Source: Lactobacillus sp. CBA3606
GTDB taxonomy: Bacteria; Bacillota; Bacilli; Lactobacillales; Lactobacillaceae
Assembly: GCF_002970935.1 (NCBI RefSeq)
Contig: NZ_CP027194.1
Coordinates: 1,364,001-1,428,000, forward strand
Direction: 5' to 3'
Length of the DNA stretch: 64,000 nt
Shown here in pieces: positions 9,756 to 19,031 of the stretch. The position numbers and the translations under genes were made by a program. The notes below the pieces were generated by a model, which was not told the DNA's origin, did no database searches, and saw only the letters and a program-made list of their open reading frames with translations. Each line of letters opens with the position of its first letter. Positions within the stretch are counted from its first letter, which is position 1.

Positions 9756-10091
9756 TTAGTGATCAACGATTTTTAATAATGTTTTTAAATTCGCCTGCTT
9801 ATTTAGCACGGTCACTAATTGACGCTGATTCCTATCATAAGTCATTGAATCAAAAACGTTTACGAGGAGCTTTGGGTCAGCACTGGTGCCCATCTGTAAC
9901 CCACTTAGTTTGCTGAAGACGTTAACGCTTGGATTAACATCAAAGATAGCAGCGACATCTGGTAGCATTTCGCCTAATGGCAGCTTATTCGTATAGTTGC
10001 CACTACTAAAATAAGCCCGCAAACAGAACATCAAAATTGCCCGTTCATACATTGATAACGCTGATAATTGCTTTTGTAAATCGGAATCCAT
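9756..10091 (-). CDS. Conserved hypothetical protein, 111 aa
   Basis: I do not recognise a family. The product is soluble, without signal peptide or membrane segment, with Leu-rich helical stretches (DLQKQLSALSMYERAILMFCLRAYF) near the N-terminus. It has an ATG start with AGGGTGG-type upstream purines, and codon use like its neighbours. It stands alone between the reductase gene and a hairpin at 10334-10389. A real gene is likely from length, codon use and RBS. Confidence 0.6.
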   Translation of the reverse strand: MDSDLQKQLSALSMYERAILMFCLRAYFSSGNYTNKLPLGEMLPDVAAIFDVNPSVNVFSKLSGLQMGTSADPKLLVNVFDSMTYDRNQRQLVTVLNKQANLKTLLKIVDH

Positions 10092-10451
10092 CTTTAAACG
10101 ACCACCCTATTAGTTTACTTCACAATTATCATAGCACATGCACCGGCTACCTTCATAAAACATACCACTTATAGCTACCGAAATTGGATAAATTTTAATT
10201 CATAGAATACAGATTGAAATCAAAATAAAACTGGCTGGCAAGTAGCGTAGATTCCGTGTCCAACTTTAAAGGTTCACTTCACTATATCTCTTTTTTTGCA
10301 CTTTTTTAATATACTATAAATAAAATACATACAAAAATATCTGCTGCCAGTAATCAAGTTCTCACCTAATTACCAACAACAGATATTTTAGAACCTAAAT
10401 TCCGGCATGTTATGCTTCTTTTATTTAAATTCTATGCTCAAGTCAATCTTT
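10092..10451. other. Intergenic region holding a long hairpin
   Basis: The 360 bases hold the upstream region of the 111-residue gene (A/T-rich, with TATACTATAAATA near 10308) and the hairpin described separately at 10334-10389. No further gene is seen. Confidence 0.5.
10334..10389 (-). terminator. Long stem-loop, probable terminator of the 81-residue gene
   Basis: The arms AAAATATCTGCTG (10334-10346) and CAACAGATATTTT (10377-10389) pair 12 of 13; an inner GTAAT/ATTAC pair extends the stem. Read on the minus strand the stem ends in a T-run. Confidence 0.6.
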
Positions 10452-10697
10452 TTACTTAGCAACGGCATGATTTTCATCCAACATATACTGGAATTCAATC
10501 GATCCGCTCAACAGGTCAGCTTTGAACAAGCCTTGCGTCCCATTATTTTCATCGGCCATCACAACAAAGTAACTGGCCCCTTCATCAGTCACATGTTGGA
10601 AACTGACATATTCACCTTTAAAACCATTCTTTCGGAACAATCCAATTAACCGAATCATTTCCCGTTGTGTTACCTCATTTGCTGCTGTTTCACTCAT
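10452..10697 (-). CDS. Hypothetical protein, 81 aa
   Basis: The start is the ATG at 10697 (MSETAANEV), placed about 7 bases after GGGGGA; the frame extends 7 codons further to a poorly placed ATG at 10718. The product is a small soluble acidic protein with alternating strand-like segments (EYVSFQHV, ASYFVVMAD, GSIEFQYML). I recognise no family. Downstream lies a long hairpin terminator; upstream is a stretch with several DnaA-box-like sequences, which makes its promoter region unusual. Confidence 0.65.
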   Translation of the reverse strand: MSETAANEVTQREMIRLIGLFRKNGFKGEYVSFQHVTDEGASYFVVMADENNGTQGLFKADLLSGSIEFQYMLDENHAVAK

Positions 10698-10761
10698 GCT
10701 TATTTCCCCCATAATCAATTTTTCTTTGTGTATAACTTTTATGCCGCAAAAGTTATTAACT

Positions 10762-10840
10762 TGTGGATAAGTTAATTTTCCACATTAATCCTTGTTTTTG
10801 TCCACTTATCCCCATAGGTCTTGCAACTTCCGGGGATAAG
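10762..10840. promoter_or_regulatory. Cluster of DnaA-box-like sequences upstream of the 81-residue gene
   Basis: TTATCCACA is present as complement at 10762-10770 (exact consensus) and TTTTCCACA at 10776-10784 (fits TTWTNCACA). TTATCCCCA at 10806-10814 has one mismatch. The last forms part of a 9-bp inverted repeat, CTTATCCCC (10805-10813) and GGGGATAAG (10832-10840). The cluster could be a DnaA-responsive promoter or titration site. Confidence 0.45.
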
Positions 10841-11037
10841 TCGAGCTATCTAACTTAATTAGTATCTGAATATGTCAATATGCTAATGCGGGCCCCATAA
10901 GTGCAGATTCCAGTACAACATCATTCACCCACACCTTAGTTTCCGTTATGCCCAATAGCGTCCGCTTCCCACCTAAAATTGACACAAATTGCCAACTTCA
11001 TCTCACGATAGCCAACACTAACTGTATTTTAGGCCAG

Positions 11038-11067
11038 AAAAAAGCACCCCCACAAGTGCGGGTGCTT
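11038..11067 (-). terminator. Intrinsic terminator of gpmA
   Basis: AAGCACCC (11042-11049) pairs with GGGTGCTT (11060-11067); the minus-strand T-run is at 11043-11038. Confidence 0.85.
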
Positions 11068-11095
11068 CTCCAAAAATCAGTAAATAATCAACCGA

Positions 11096-11788
11096 CTATT
11101 TGCCTAACTTTTCTTTACCCAAAACCTTTAACTTGTCATCGAAATCATAGACAACTGGTTCGCCAGTAGCCATTTCAAGATCCATGATGTCGTCATCAGA
11201 GATTTGTTCGATATACTTGCTTAAGGCCCGTAATGAATTACCATGGGCTGCGATGATGATGTTTTGACCATCAAGCAACTTAGGCGCGATTTGGTCTTCC
11301 CAGAAAGGCATAACCCGTTCCAAAGTAACCTTCAAGTTTTCACCACCAGGGATGATGTTAGGATCTAAGTCAGCGTAACGACGATCGTTAACAGCTGAAC
11401 CTTCATCGTCAGCACTCAATAGTGGAGGCAAAACATCATATGAACGACGCCAGATATGAACTTGATCGTCACCGTATTTTTCAGCGGTTTCCTTCTTGTT
11501 CAAACCTTGTAAAGCACCGTAATGACGTTCGTTTAAGCGCCATGATTTTGTTTCAGGAATCCAAAGTTGGTCAGATTCTTCAAGAACATAATGTAATGTC
11601 TTGATGGCACGTGTCAAAACAGAAGTGAAGGCATAGTCGAATTCTAAGCCAGCAGCTTTGATCTTTTGACCAGCCGCCTTTGCTTCTTCAACACCCTTTT
11701 CGCTTAAGTTAACATCAACCCAACCAGTGAATTGGTTGGATAGGTTCCATTCACTTTGACCGTGACGAATCAATACTAATTTTGCCAT
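11096..11788 (-). CDS. gpmA: 2,3-bisphosphoglycerate-dependent phosphoglycerate mutase
   Basis: Glycolytic interconversion of 3- and 2-phosphoglycerate in the cytosol. The product has 230 residues, the standard dPGM length, if it starts at the ATG at 11788 ([15 protein letters not shown]); the 14 in-frame codons upstream are not family sequence. The catalytic RHG with the phosphorylated His is at residues 8-10, with [26 protein letters not shown] and the second His in [15 protein letters not shown] ribosome site lies upstream. It has its own terminator and follows the AI-2E family gene by about 70 bases. Confident. Confidence 0.95.
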   Translation of the reverse strand: MAKLVLIRHGQSEWNLSNQFTGWVDVNLSEKGVEEAKAAGQKIKAAGLEFDYAFTSVLTRAIKTLHYVLEESDQLWIPETKSWRLNERHYGALQGLNKKETAEKYGDDQVHIWRRSYDVLPPLLSADDEGSAVNDRRYADLDPNIIPGGENLKVTLERVMPFWEDQIAPKLLDGQNIIIAAHGNSLRALSKYIEQISDDDIMDLEMATGEPVVYDFDDKLKVLGKEKLGK

Positions 11789-11860
11789 AGCAGTTAATGA
11801 CCTCTTTCTAAAATTATTTACTTTGTTCATTTTACACTGAAACCGCGAAAAATCAAAATA

Positions 11861-12946
11861 TTATCGGGGTTTATTTGCAGAATCAGCGGATGTAGGCGGA
11901 CTTTTTTTCAAATGAATTTTAGGTTTTAAGCCATGCACCGGTTTGACACCGATAATATCCAAAATAAAGTTAAAGATTGGGACGCCCACAATCAAGCCCC
12001 ATACCCCGAATAACCGTTCACTAACTAGTAAAACGACAAACGTATAAAAGATGGGCAATTCCGTCCGGCTCGCCATAAACTTGGGATTAAGCACATAAGC
12101 TTCTAATGCATGGACGACCATAATCATGAGCACCATATAAACGACATAACGTAAGCCCCCGACCGAGTAGGCAATCAAGCTTAAGGGGATTAACGAAATG
12201 ATCACGCCGGCCACTGGAATCAGACTGAGCAAGAAAATCATTAATCCTAAACTAATTAGTTGCGGCATCGCCAAGATTGCCATAAAAATCACCGTAATAA
12301 CTGTATTAACAATGGCAATTAAGAATTGCGCTTCTAACACCACCCCAAAACTATTGACGAATTTACGTGCAAAGTAGGCCACATCTTGGAAGAACCAACC
12401 AAAAGTACTCGTCAAAAACCGTTGTGAAAATAGTCGCATTTGGTGATCTTCAACTGTGAAGAAAAAGCTTAACACGAACGATAAAAAGAGCGTAACGCCC
12501 ATGTTACCAATAGTTGTAATGTACTTAAACACCACCGAAATACCACTTTTTAATTGTTTCAAAATATCTGAATCCTGAAAATATGATGTAATCCAAGTCA
12601 AAACCGTATTGGTATCGTTCGATGAATTCTGATAGAACCGATAGACTGAGCCAAAGGTTAAAAAGGTTTGTTTAATTAATTGTGGCAAATAGGTCGTCAC
12701 TGCAAAATACATCCCTAAAATAACCAGTGCGTAAATCACAATAACAATGACCGGGCTTGGAATTTTAACCCACCGGCGCACAAACCGGACTAGCCGCGTG
12801 ACCAAAAACGTGAAGATAAACGTCAATAAAATAATGCTCATCATGCTAGACGCTAAGTACAACCCAATAACAATCAAGATTAGCACACTCGTCCGCCGCA
12901 ACCGGACATTGTGGACAAACTGTGACCAAAGTTCCAAAAGACCCAC
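11861..12946 (-). CDS. AI-2E family (PerM/YdiK-type) membrane permease
   Basis: About 360 residues with an N-terminal pair of membrane segments (residues 17-55), a further segment at 62-82, a soluble loop, and a block of four to five C-terminal segments, the layout of the AI-2E_transport family. The characteristic GLRYVVYMVLMIMVVHALEAYVLNPKFMASR and LPIFYTFVVLLVSERLFGVWGLIVGVPIF match its conserved C-terminal region. Members are exporters or antiporters of poorly defined substrate; AI-2 export is shown only for few. The GTG at 12946 overlaps the purine-rich RBS (AAGGGAGTGG), so the TTG at 12937 (MELWSQFV) is the likelier start. Confidence 0.85.
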   Translation of the reverse strand: MGLLELWSQFVHNVRLRRTSVLILIVIGLYLASSMMSIILLTFIFTFLVTRLVRFVRRWVKIPSPVIVIVIYALVILGMYFAVTTYLPQLIKQTFLTFGSVYRFYQNSSNDTNTVLTWITSYFQDSDILKQLKSGISVVFKYITTIGNMGVTLFLSFVLSFFFTVEDHQMRLFSQRFLTSTFGWFFQDVAYFARKFVNSFGVVLEAQFLIAIVNTVITVIFMAILAMPQLISLGLMIFLLSLIPVAGVIISLIPLSLIAYSVGGLRYVVYMVLMIMVVHALEAYVLNPKFMASRTELPIFYTFVVLLVSERLFGVWGLIVGVPIFNFILDIIGVKPVHGLKPKIHLKKSPPTSADSANKPR

Positions 12947-13018
12947 TCCCTTATTATCCTTACCCCCATTCTAACTGAAAAGCTGGTTAATAAACATGAA
13001 AAGTCCACCGCAATCATG

Positions 13019-13067
13019 AAAAAAAACAAGCCACCTCACCCATCGATTGATGGCAAGATAACTTGTT
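13019..13067 (-). terminator. Probable terminator of the ROK regulator gene
   Basis: The arms begin AACAAG (13025-13030) and end CTTGTT (13062-13067), with a G-U rich interior and CATCGATTGATG at the loop. A run of A (T on the minus strand) precedes. Confidence 0.6.
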
Positions 13068-13081
13068 TTCATTCTAACCGG

Positions 13082-14236
13082 TTAAGAGAAATGCATTTTC
13101 AAACTTTCCAAACCAAGCGCTTGATGAATAATCTCTGACGCGCCACCAAGTAAAGCGGCTGATTGAACATTCTTAGTCGCCACGATTGGTACCTGACGGC
13201 TTGGTGATGACATCTTAGCTGTTGTCTCCCGAATATCCGTCAACAGCTGTGGCAAGATTTCTAACACACTAGTATTCAATACAACCACATCCGGTGCGAA
13301 GGCCGTTGAGACATTGGCAACTACCTTTGATAAATAGTAGATGAAATCATCAAAGACTTTTGTTACCGCAGGATCATGGTTAACGTAATCATGTTTGACC
13401 GTCGTTAAATCTAACCGATCCACATGTTTAATGGCCTTTAGCTTCGTCCATAAAAACTTTTCTGACGCACAGTCATTCGCCGATTCAAGGTGGTTCTCTG
13501 CATGCCGATCTTCCATTAAAGCTGTCCCAACTTCGCCAGCTTCACCCTCATGACCTGAATACAGCCGTGAATCAGCAACAATCCCCGCATGAATTTCATC
13601 GCGGATAACGACCGAAACCACATTATCAAAGATTTCATTGTTATGGAAATCTCGTTCAAAAATCGCCGTCAAGTTTGCTTTCTTTTCCAGCATAACTGGG
13701 ATACGCAGTTTATCGCGTAAATACTTCGCCAAATCAAAGTGTGCGAGACACTTAATTGGTGTCTTTAAAATTTTATTTTCATAAATGATGCCGTCCAAAG
13801 CAATTGCGACCCCCATCAAACCATGGACAGTACCATAATCATCAACATTTCTTAATTGATCCTCGATCAAATCAATCACGTCAGTTAACGTCATATCAGT
13901 GGTCTTAAAACTCTGAAAGTGCAAAATTTTACCATTCAACCGTGAATACATTAATTTCACTGAATCTGGGGATAAATCAATACTGGCGACAAAGCCATAA
14001 TTCACGTTCAGCTCGGCCATTACTGGTTTACGGCCCCCGTTTTTAGTACTAGCACCACAGCCAATTTCCTTGATAAACTGAGCCCGTAGTAATTGATTAT
14101 AAATGTCAGAAACCGTCACTTTATTCAAACTTAAGTTGCGAGAAATTTGACTACGACTAATTGGCCCCTCATTAATGACTTGCTGGAGCACTTGTTTTTC
14201 ATTGGTACTACGCATGACATGTTTATTAATAATCAT
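13082..14236 (-). CDS. ROK-family (NagC/XylR-type) transcriptional regulator
   Basis: The 384-residue protein has an N-terminal winged helix-turn-helix (NEKQVLQQVINEGPISRSQISRNLSLNKVTV, residues 13-43), the linker NGGRKP, then the two-lobed ROK domain starting FVASIDLSPDSVKL. GVAIALDGII and AGEVGTALM fit ROK repressors. The zinc motif CxCGxxGCxE of sugar kinases is not kept: the region reads HAENHLESANDCASEK with one Cys, so kinase activity is unlikely. The effector is probably a sugar or sugar phosphate, which cannot be named. No sugar operon is adjacent; cfa and surface-protein genes surround it, so it may act on distant genes or itself. Confidence 0.85.
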   Translation of the reverse strand: MIINKHVMRSTNEKQVLQQVINEGPISRSQISRNLSLNKVTVSDIYNQLLRAQFIKEIGCGASTKNGGRKPVMAELNVNYGFVASIDLSPDSVKLMYSRLNGKILHFQSFKTTDMTLTDVIDLIEDQLRNVDDYGTVHGLMGVAIALDGIIYENKILKTPIKCLAHFDLAKYLRDKLRIPVMLEKKANLTAIFERDFHNNEIFDNVVSVVIRDEIHAGIVADSRLYSGHEGEAGEVGTALMEDRHAENHLESANDCASEKFLWTKLKAIKHVDRLDLTTVKHDYVNHDPAVTKVFDDFIYYLSKVVANVSTAFAPDVVVLNTSVLEILPQLLTDIRETTAKMSSPSRQVPIVATKNVQSAALLGGASEIIHQALGLESLKMHFS

Positions 14237-14617
14237 ACTAAATTTCGGTGCCCGCTATCCGTCTAACTAATACGCTTAATTTGTCAAAAGTAACTTGACG
14301 CTGCCATGTATTTGCTAAATCCGACCGCACACCTTAACCCCCTAATTTGTTAATATTCTATAGCATCAAACTGGAATAGTACACAAAATGGTCATTTTTA
14401 TACCTATTTTGACATTGAGACGCGAAAAAAACGCCTAGCGTTGATATAAATTTGACCGCCCCCAATAAATCTACGACAACTCAAAGAACAAAAGATATCA
14501 GTCCTTACTCCTATATTTATAACAGTTTTTATAAAAAAATCACCGATTCACACTTAAAATTAAGCGTTTAATCGGCGATTGTTAAGTAAACTTCCATACT
14601 ACTATTAGTTACAGCAA
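14237..14617. other. Intergenic region between the ROK gene and the Ser/Thr-rich membrane protein gene
   Basis: It holds the ROK promoter region, where TATAGAATATT can be read on the minus strand near 14355, and the terminator at 14533-14580. I see nothing else. Confidence 0.45.
14533..14580 (-). terminator. Terminator of the membrane-anchored Ser/Thr-rich protein gene
   Basis: AATCACCGATT (14538-14548) pairs 10 of 11 with AATCGGCGATT (14570-14580); a T-run follows on the minus strand. Confidence 0.8.
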
Positions 14618-15574
14618 TTATTGTTGTAAATGTTTAGCTGCTTGAACTGGTGACGTGTGTTCAGTTGCGGCTTTTTGTAAAATCATTTGGATCTGTGCAT
14701 CACTGAAATCGCTCCCAGATAGACCAGCTTCTGATAGTTCAGCGCGAGTTGCTTGAATTTGCGCATCGCTATAATTAGACCCACTAGTAGCTGAGGAAGT
14801 GCTCGTTGTCATCTGACTACTGCTCGTTGCGGCCGTGCTGCTTTCAGCAGTGCCCGCAGTACTAGCTTGCGCCCCTGGTGTCGAGCTCATCTGATTACTA
14901 CCACTGGCACTGGCTGAATCACTCGCCGGCTGGCTGCTCTCACTGGTACTATTGGCACTAGTCGTTGCACTTTGAGTTGAATCATTGATGACTGGCGTTG
15001 ATCCGGTCAAGGCTTTCAAAGCGGCATTATTTTCTTTTCGTAATGCTTTGGCTTTTTTATAAATATCTTGATAATAATGTTGGCTGAAACGTTTGCTCTG
15101 GAATAAGACCGTTAAGATGCCATTGGAATCCGTAAAGTCATTCGTTTGATTCAACTTGGCAGCTTGGCGATACTTCGCTTGATAAGCCGTGCGGTGTTGC
15201 ATCACCGTCTTGATTAGGCTTAGCTTAGCCGTGGCACGCGTTACTAAAGTTGACGAACCATGCTTGGTTTGCTTAACCGTTGTAAAATCAGCTTTAGCGG
15301 TTGTAAATTGGCGTGCCTGTAACGCTTTTTTCGCTGAAACATACGTCTGGGTCTGTGACAAATACCGCTCGGCTACGGTATCACTGCCCTTAGTTCGACT
15401 TGCTTTAGTAAAGTAAGTTGTCGCTTTCGTGTACTGTTGATCCTTGATAGCTTGTTTCCCCGTCTTCATTTCCGACGCATAGGACCGTTCCTGTAGCTGG
15501 TGACGCGAATACGTATAGCCACCCACACCTAAGGCCACTACGACGATAACAATCATCCACACCCATTTTTTCAC
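14618..15574 (-). CDS. Membrane-anchored extracellular protein with TPR-like N-domain and Ser/Thr-rich linker
   Basis: The likely start is the GTG at 15574 (MKKWVWMIV) behind AUGGGGUG; the frame reaches 15583. One N-terminal membrane segment (about residues 4-22) is followed by helical TPR-like repeats (GKQAIKDQQYTKATTYFTKAS, KKALQARQFTTAKADFTTVK). A linker of about 75 residues is almost only Ser, Thr, Ala, Gln and Gly. A short C-terminal domain contains a duplicated motif, NYSDAQIQATRAELSEAG and DFSDAQIQMILQKA. The layout suggests a protein fixed in the membrane and reaching into the wall. Function unknown. Single gene with its own terminator. Confidence 0.8.
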   Translation of the reverse strand: MKKWVWMIVIVVVALGVGGYTYSRHQLQERSYASEMKTGKQAIKDQQYTKATTYFTKASRTKGSDTVAERYLSQTQTYVSAKKALQARQFTTAKADFTTVKQTKHGSSTLVTRATAKLSLIKTVMQHRTAYQAKYRQAAKLNQTNDFTDSNGILTVLFQSKRFSQHYYQDIYKKAKALRKENNAALKALTGSTPVINDSTQSATTSANSTSESSQPASDSASASGSNQMSSTPGAQASTAGTAESSTAATSSSQMTTSTSSATSGSNYSDAQIQATRAELSEAGLSGSDFSDAQIQMILQKAATEHTSPVQAAKHLQQ

Positions 15575-15641
15575 AAGTGACACCCCATTTCTTGATGCTT
15601 AATTATACCATGTTTACTCAAATTACCGAGAGGCATTGTGC

Positions 15642-15670
15642 TTACAAAACTGTTTTCATAGGCGTATAAT
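15642..15670 (+). promoter_or_regulatory. Promoter of cfa
   Basis: -10 TATAAT at 15665-15670; a weak -35 TTACAA at 15642-15647 with 17-bp spacing. RBS GAAAGGA at 15691-15697 precedes the ATG at 15709. Confidence 0.55.
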
Positions 15671-15708
15671 AACTATTGTATTTTTATTGAGAAAGGATCC
15701 TTATTGTA

Positions 15709-16899
15709 ATGCTAGAAAAGACTTTTTATCACACCTTTTTAAGCCGCTCATTCAATATACCTGTTCAGGTTAACTATTGGGACGGTAGTACTGAAACTTA
15801 TGGTGATGGCACACCCGAAGTAACAGTGACCTTTAAAGAAGCGATCCCCGTACGGGAAATCACGAAGAATGCTTCAATTGCCTTAGGCGAAGCCTACATG
15901 GATGGTCGCATTGAAATTGATGGCAGTATTCAAAAGCTGATTGAATCCGCTTATGAGTCCGCTGAAAGTTTCTTCAACGACTCGAAGCTCAAGCGCTTTA
16001 TGCCTAAGCAATCGCATTCCGAGAAAAAAAGCCAACAAGATATCCAAAGTCACTACGATGTCGGTAATGACTTCTACGAAATGTGGTTAGACCCTACGTT
16101 GACGTATTCTTGTGCCTATTTCCAAAACGCTGATGACAGCTTAGAAACTGCGCAAATCAACAAGGTCCATCACATTATCCAAAAGCTCAATCCTAAACCT
16201 GGTAAGACCCTATTAGATATCGGTTGTGGTTGGGGAACTTTGATGCTAACGGCTGCTAAAGAATACAACTTAAAAGTCGTCGGTATCACCCTTTCTCAAG
16301 AACAATATGACCTCGTTGCCAAACGCATCGAAGATGAAGGTTTGAGTGACGTTGCTGAAGTCCGGTTGGAAGATTACCGTGAACTAGGCGACGAACAGTA
16401 TGACTACATTACCAGTGTCGGTATGTTTGAACACGTTGGTAAGGATAACTTAGCGATGTATTTTGAACGCGTTAATCATTACCTTAAAGCTGATGGCGTG
16501 GCTTTATTGCACGGTATCACACGGCAACAAGGTGGCGCAACTAACGGTTGGTTAGATAAGTATATCTTCCCCGGTGGCTATGTCCCTGGGATGACTGAAA
16601 ACTTACAACATATCGTTGATAACGGCTTACAAGTTGATGATGTTGAAACCTTACGTCGCCATTACCAACGGACGACTGAATTATGGGATGAAAATTTCAA
16701 TGCTAAACGAGCTGCGATTGATGAAAAGATGGGTGTTCGGTTCTCACGGATGTGGGATTTATATCTCCAAGCCTGTGCCGCTTCATTCCAGTCCGGTAAC
16801 ATTGACGTCATGCAATACCTTGTCTCAAAAGGACCTTCTTCACAGAATCTCCCAATGACGCGGGAATACATGTACGAAGATAATACTGTTAAAGCTTAA
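15709..16899 (+). CDS. cfa: Cyclopropane-fatty-acyl-phospholipid synthase
   Basis: Transfers a methylene group from SAM to double bonds of membrane phospholipid acyl chains, giving cyclopropane (lactobacillic) fatty acids. The product has 396 residues. After the N-terminal lipid-binding part, [25 protein letters not shown] precedes the SAM-binding motif [13 protein letters not shown], and [23 protein letters not shown] and IFPGGYVPG complete the CFA synthase signature. It is monocistronic, with a promoter upstream and a strong terminator at 16909-16957. In lactobacilli the enzyme supports acid and stationary-phase membrane adaptation. Confidence 0.95.
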   Translation: MLEKTFYHTFLSRSFNIPVQVNYWDGSTETYGDGTPEVTVTFKEAIPVREITKNASIALGEAYMDGRIEIDGSIQKLIESAYESAESFFNDSKLKRFMPKQSHSEKKSQQDIQSHYDVGNDFYEMWLDPTLTYSCAYFQNADDSLETAQINKVHHIIQKLNPKPGKTLLDIGCGWGTLMLTAAKEYNLKVVGITLSQEQYDLVAKRIEDEGLSDVAEVRLEDYRELGDEQYDYITSVGMFEHVGKDNLAMYFERVNHYLKADGVALLHGITRQQGGATNGWLDKYIFPGGYVPGMTENLQHIVDNGLQVDDVETLRRHYQRTTELWDENFNAKRAAIDEKMGVRFSRMWDLYLQACAASFQSGNIDVMQYLVSKGPSSQNLPMTREYMYEDNTVKA

Positions 16900-16908
16900 T
16901 AAAAATCT

Positions 16909-16957
16909 AAAACGAGCTAGTTATGACCACGATGTGATCTTAACTAGCTCGTTTTTT
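16909..16957. terminator. Bidirectional terminator between cfa and the TauE-type permease gene
   Basis: AAAACGAGCTAGTTA (16909-16923) is complementary to TAACTAGCTCGTTTT (16941-16955), with a T-run after it and A-rich sequence before it; the genes converge here. Confidence 0.9.
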
Positions 16958-16963
16958 GACACC

Positions 16964-17680
16964 TTAAAAACAAAGATAATATAACCCGCTCAACCCAATC
17001 AATGTATAAATACCGCGCCGAACCACTGGCATTGCTAATTTTGGGAGAATTTGCGTGGCAATTGCCGTCCCAACAATAGCCCCGGCCATCCCAATTAACA
17101 CTAACGGTAAAACTTTCACCGTTAAAATGCCACTCACCACGCGTACACTTGTAATATAAATAATATCAATCAGAAAAAAGGTTTGAAGATTCCCAATATA
17201 AGTCGCAGTCGTTTTTGAAATTGATAAAAAGTACAGTGCCATTAACGGACCACCAATCCCAAAAAGGCCATTGAAAAAACCTGATACAATCATAAATATT
17301 CCGGCCACGAACCAAGGATAAGGGCGTGTGCCGGCTTGTTTGGTCAACGTAAAGTACCCAGCAAGGCCAACCAATAAACCGCCTAATAGTCGCCGTAATA
17401 GCTGCACATCTAGAACTTGGCCTAATTGCACTGACCAGGCCGCAACACTCGCATAGACCAAAAAGGGAATGATCACCCGTTTTATCTGAACTTGGCGATG
17501 ATATCGAATGACCAATGTAATCACACTAGCAGCCATAATTAACCCCGCTACCCCAGCACTTTGATCCATCGGCAATAACATTGGCAAAAAAATCATCATC
17601 ATAATTGCCGCCCCAAATCCAGTTAACCCTTGCACTAACCCCGCTAAGAGTCCCGGTAAAAACACTAATAACCAGGTCAT
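16964..17680 (-). CDS. TauE/SafE-family sulfite exporter-like permease
   Basis: The 238-residue integral membrane protein has about eight hydrophobic segments. The N-terminal GLLAGLVQGLTGFGAAIMMMIFLPMLL and the later GFFNGLFGIGGPLMALYFL are the paired repeats typical of the TauE/SafE (DUF81) family. Family members export sulfite, sulfonates or organic acids; the substrate here cannot be told from sequence. The ATG lies 12 bases after AAAGGGG. Downstream of azlC-azlD on the same strand but with a 70-base gap, so co-transcription is uncertain. Confidence 0.85.
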   Translation of the reverse strand: MTWLLVFLPGLLAGLVQGLTGFGAAIMMMIFLPMLLPMDQSAGVAGLIMAASVITLVIRYHRQVQIKRVIIPFLVYASVAAWSVQLGQVLDVQLLRRLLGGLLVGLAGYFTLTKQAGTRPYPWFVAGIFMIVSGFFNGLFGIGGPLMALYFLSISKTTATYIGNLQTFFLIDIIYITSVRVVSGILTVKVLPLVLIGMAGAIVGTAIATQILPKLAMPVVRRGIYTLIGLSGLYYLCF

Positions 17681-17753
17681 GAATTAAGCCCCTTTCAATT
17701 CAGCCACAATAAAAAAAGAACCGGTCGCCCAGTTCCGCAGTACAGTAACGCTG

Positions 17754-18104
17754 TTAAATGTGCAATACCAGCACAAAAATCATCACCGAAATTAACCCAA
17801 TTACTACCGATAAGGTCATTGAACGGGTTCGGTAAGCAATCAAACCAACGATAATCGCAGAAATAATCATTCCGAGATTCCCGGTAGTAATCACTTGATA
17901 ATGGCTATCAATAAAGACACTTTTAACGACCAGCGCCGTAAATAATGAGACCGGCACAAATCGCATCCATTCATTAAACCATTCCGGTATTTTACGTTTA
18001 GTAAAGAAAAATAACGGAAAGAACCGTGGAATAAACGCCACGACGGCACAAAAGATGACCAACCATAAGTGGTCGATACTACTCATTGAACTGACTGATT
18101 GCAT
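17754..18104 (-). CDS. azlD: AzlD-like branched-chain amino acid exporter subunit
   Basis: The 116-residue membrane protein has about four hydrophobic helices and the AzlD features FIPRFFPLFFF and KRKIPEWFNEWMRFVPVSLFTALV near the N-terminus. AzlD is the small partner of AzlC in branched-chain amino acid export. It lies 20 bases after azlC on the same strand, so the pair is surely one operon. Substrate assignment follows the family (azaleucine resistance system) and is not proven for this copy. Confidence 0.88.
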   Translation of the reverse strand: MQSVSSMSSIDHLWLVIFCAVVAFIPRFFPLFFFTKRKIPEWFNEWMRFVPVSLFTALVVKSVFIDSHYQVITTGNLGMIISAIIVGLIAYRTRSMTLSVVIGLISVMIFVLVLHI

Positions 18105-18123
18105 AACTAAACCTCTCTAAGCC

Positions 18124-18888
18124 TTACTTATCAGACTCTTCCATCGCCGATTGACCCGTCGGATCGTGCACCTTATATAACAAATGACTTTCCGGTTTGT
18201 GTGCCAATAAATGCCGTTCAATAAAGTAACCCGTCAGTGACGCCAGTAAAGTTGCCACGACTAAGCCCAAAGTACTCTTCATTAAAACTAGGAAGAAAAT
18301 CGTTAAAACGCCTGATAACGCACACACTAAAATGGTTAGGCGACTCTTGGTTTGCATAATTGCCATATAAATAAACAGTGCTGTCAGGGCAAAATCAACT
18401 ACGCTCAAATTAATCGTCAAGGCACTGCCGATTAAACTCCCAATAATATTACTAACCGTCCAAAAGATTAACGAATAATGCTCCACCAACATCGCTTGAC
18501 TTGGCTTCCAATGCTTATCCGTCGCAAACTTCAAATAATTAACCGCATAGTTTTCATCATTCATCGAAAAAGCAAATAAGAAAATGAACGGTACCGACTG
18601 CCCTTTTAAATAGCGGGATAAACTCGACCCCAGCAGGGCATATCGTAGCTCTAAGAAAAACATCATCAAAATAATTGTGGTCATGGGTGCATTGATTGTC
18701 AACATCGATGCAATCAAAAACTGGGCACCACCGGAAAAGACCATGACTGAGATTAACGCTGTCAGTAAATGGTTGAACCCGGCTGCATGTAGTAAGACCC
18801 CACATGCTAACCCAATAGGAATATAGCTAAGCCCCAGTGGCATTACTGTTCGTAAAACCACTAACCAATTTGGCTCGTTCTTTTTCAC
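18124..18888 (-). CDS. azlC: AzlC-like branched-chain amino acid exporter subunit
   Basis: Large subunit of the AzlCD exporter: 254 residues if it starts at the GTG at 18888, which is 8 bases after the good RBS TGGAGG. The frame continues 15 codons up to an ATG at 18933, but that has no RBS and its sequence is not family-like. About seven membrane segments; PLGLSYIPIGLACGVLLHAAGF, VFSGGAQFLIASML and FFLELRYALLGSSLSRYLK are AzlC hallmarks. Upstream lie an inverted repeat (18940-18959) and a consensus cre site (19032-19045), so control by a dedicated repressor and by CcpA is plausible. Confidence 0.88.
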   Translation of the reverse strand: MKKNEPNWLVVLRTVMPLGLSYIPIGLACGVLLHAAGFNHLLTALISVMVFSGGAQFLIASMLTINAPMTTIILMMFFLELRYALLGSSLSRYLKGQSVPFIFLFAFSMNDENYAVNYLKFATDKHWKPSQAMLVEHYSLIFWTVSNIIGSLIGSALTINLSVVDFALTALFIYMAIMQTKSRLTILVCALSGVLTIFFLVLMKSTLGLVVATLLASLTGYFIERHLLAHKPESHLLYKVHDPTGQSAMEESDK

Positions 18889-18939
18889 CAATAATGCCTC
18901 CAGTACCGTACCAGTAAAGAATTCTAGCAACATTGTCTG

Positions 18940-18959
18940 ATGTCTATTTACTTAGACAT
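18940..18959 (-). promoter_or_regulatory. Inverted repeat upstream of azlC, possible operator
   Basis: ATGTCTA (18940-18946) and TAGACAT (18953-18959) form a perfect 7-bp palindrome with a 6-base spacer, about 50 bases before the azlC start and just after a TAAAAT -10-like box on the minus strand. Confidence 0.4.
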
Positions 18960-19031
18960 TCGGGTTTAATTTTAACATGTTTCTAGCGGCAATCCTACCT
19001 TTTACTAGCGATTGTTCGCTCATTCACGAGT

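Larger units (their letters stand above)
10698..11095. other. Intergenic region before the 81-residue gene
   Basis: The region contains the DnaA-box-like cluster (10762-10840) and the gpmA terminator (11038-11067). The middle, about 10850-11037, shows nothing I can name. Confidence 0.5.

Noticed and set aside
6372-10840. Replication origin
   Set aside because: DnaA boxes exist, but there is no dnaA/dnaN gene or AT-rich unwinding element next to them, and the clusters lie within or beside ordinary genes.
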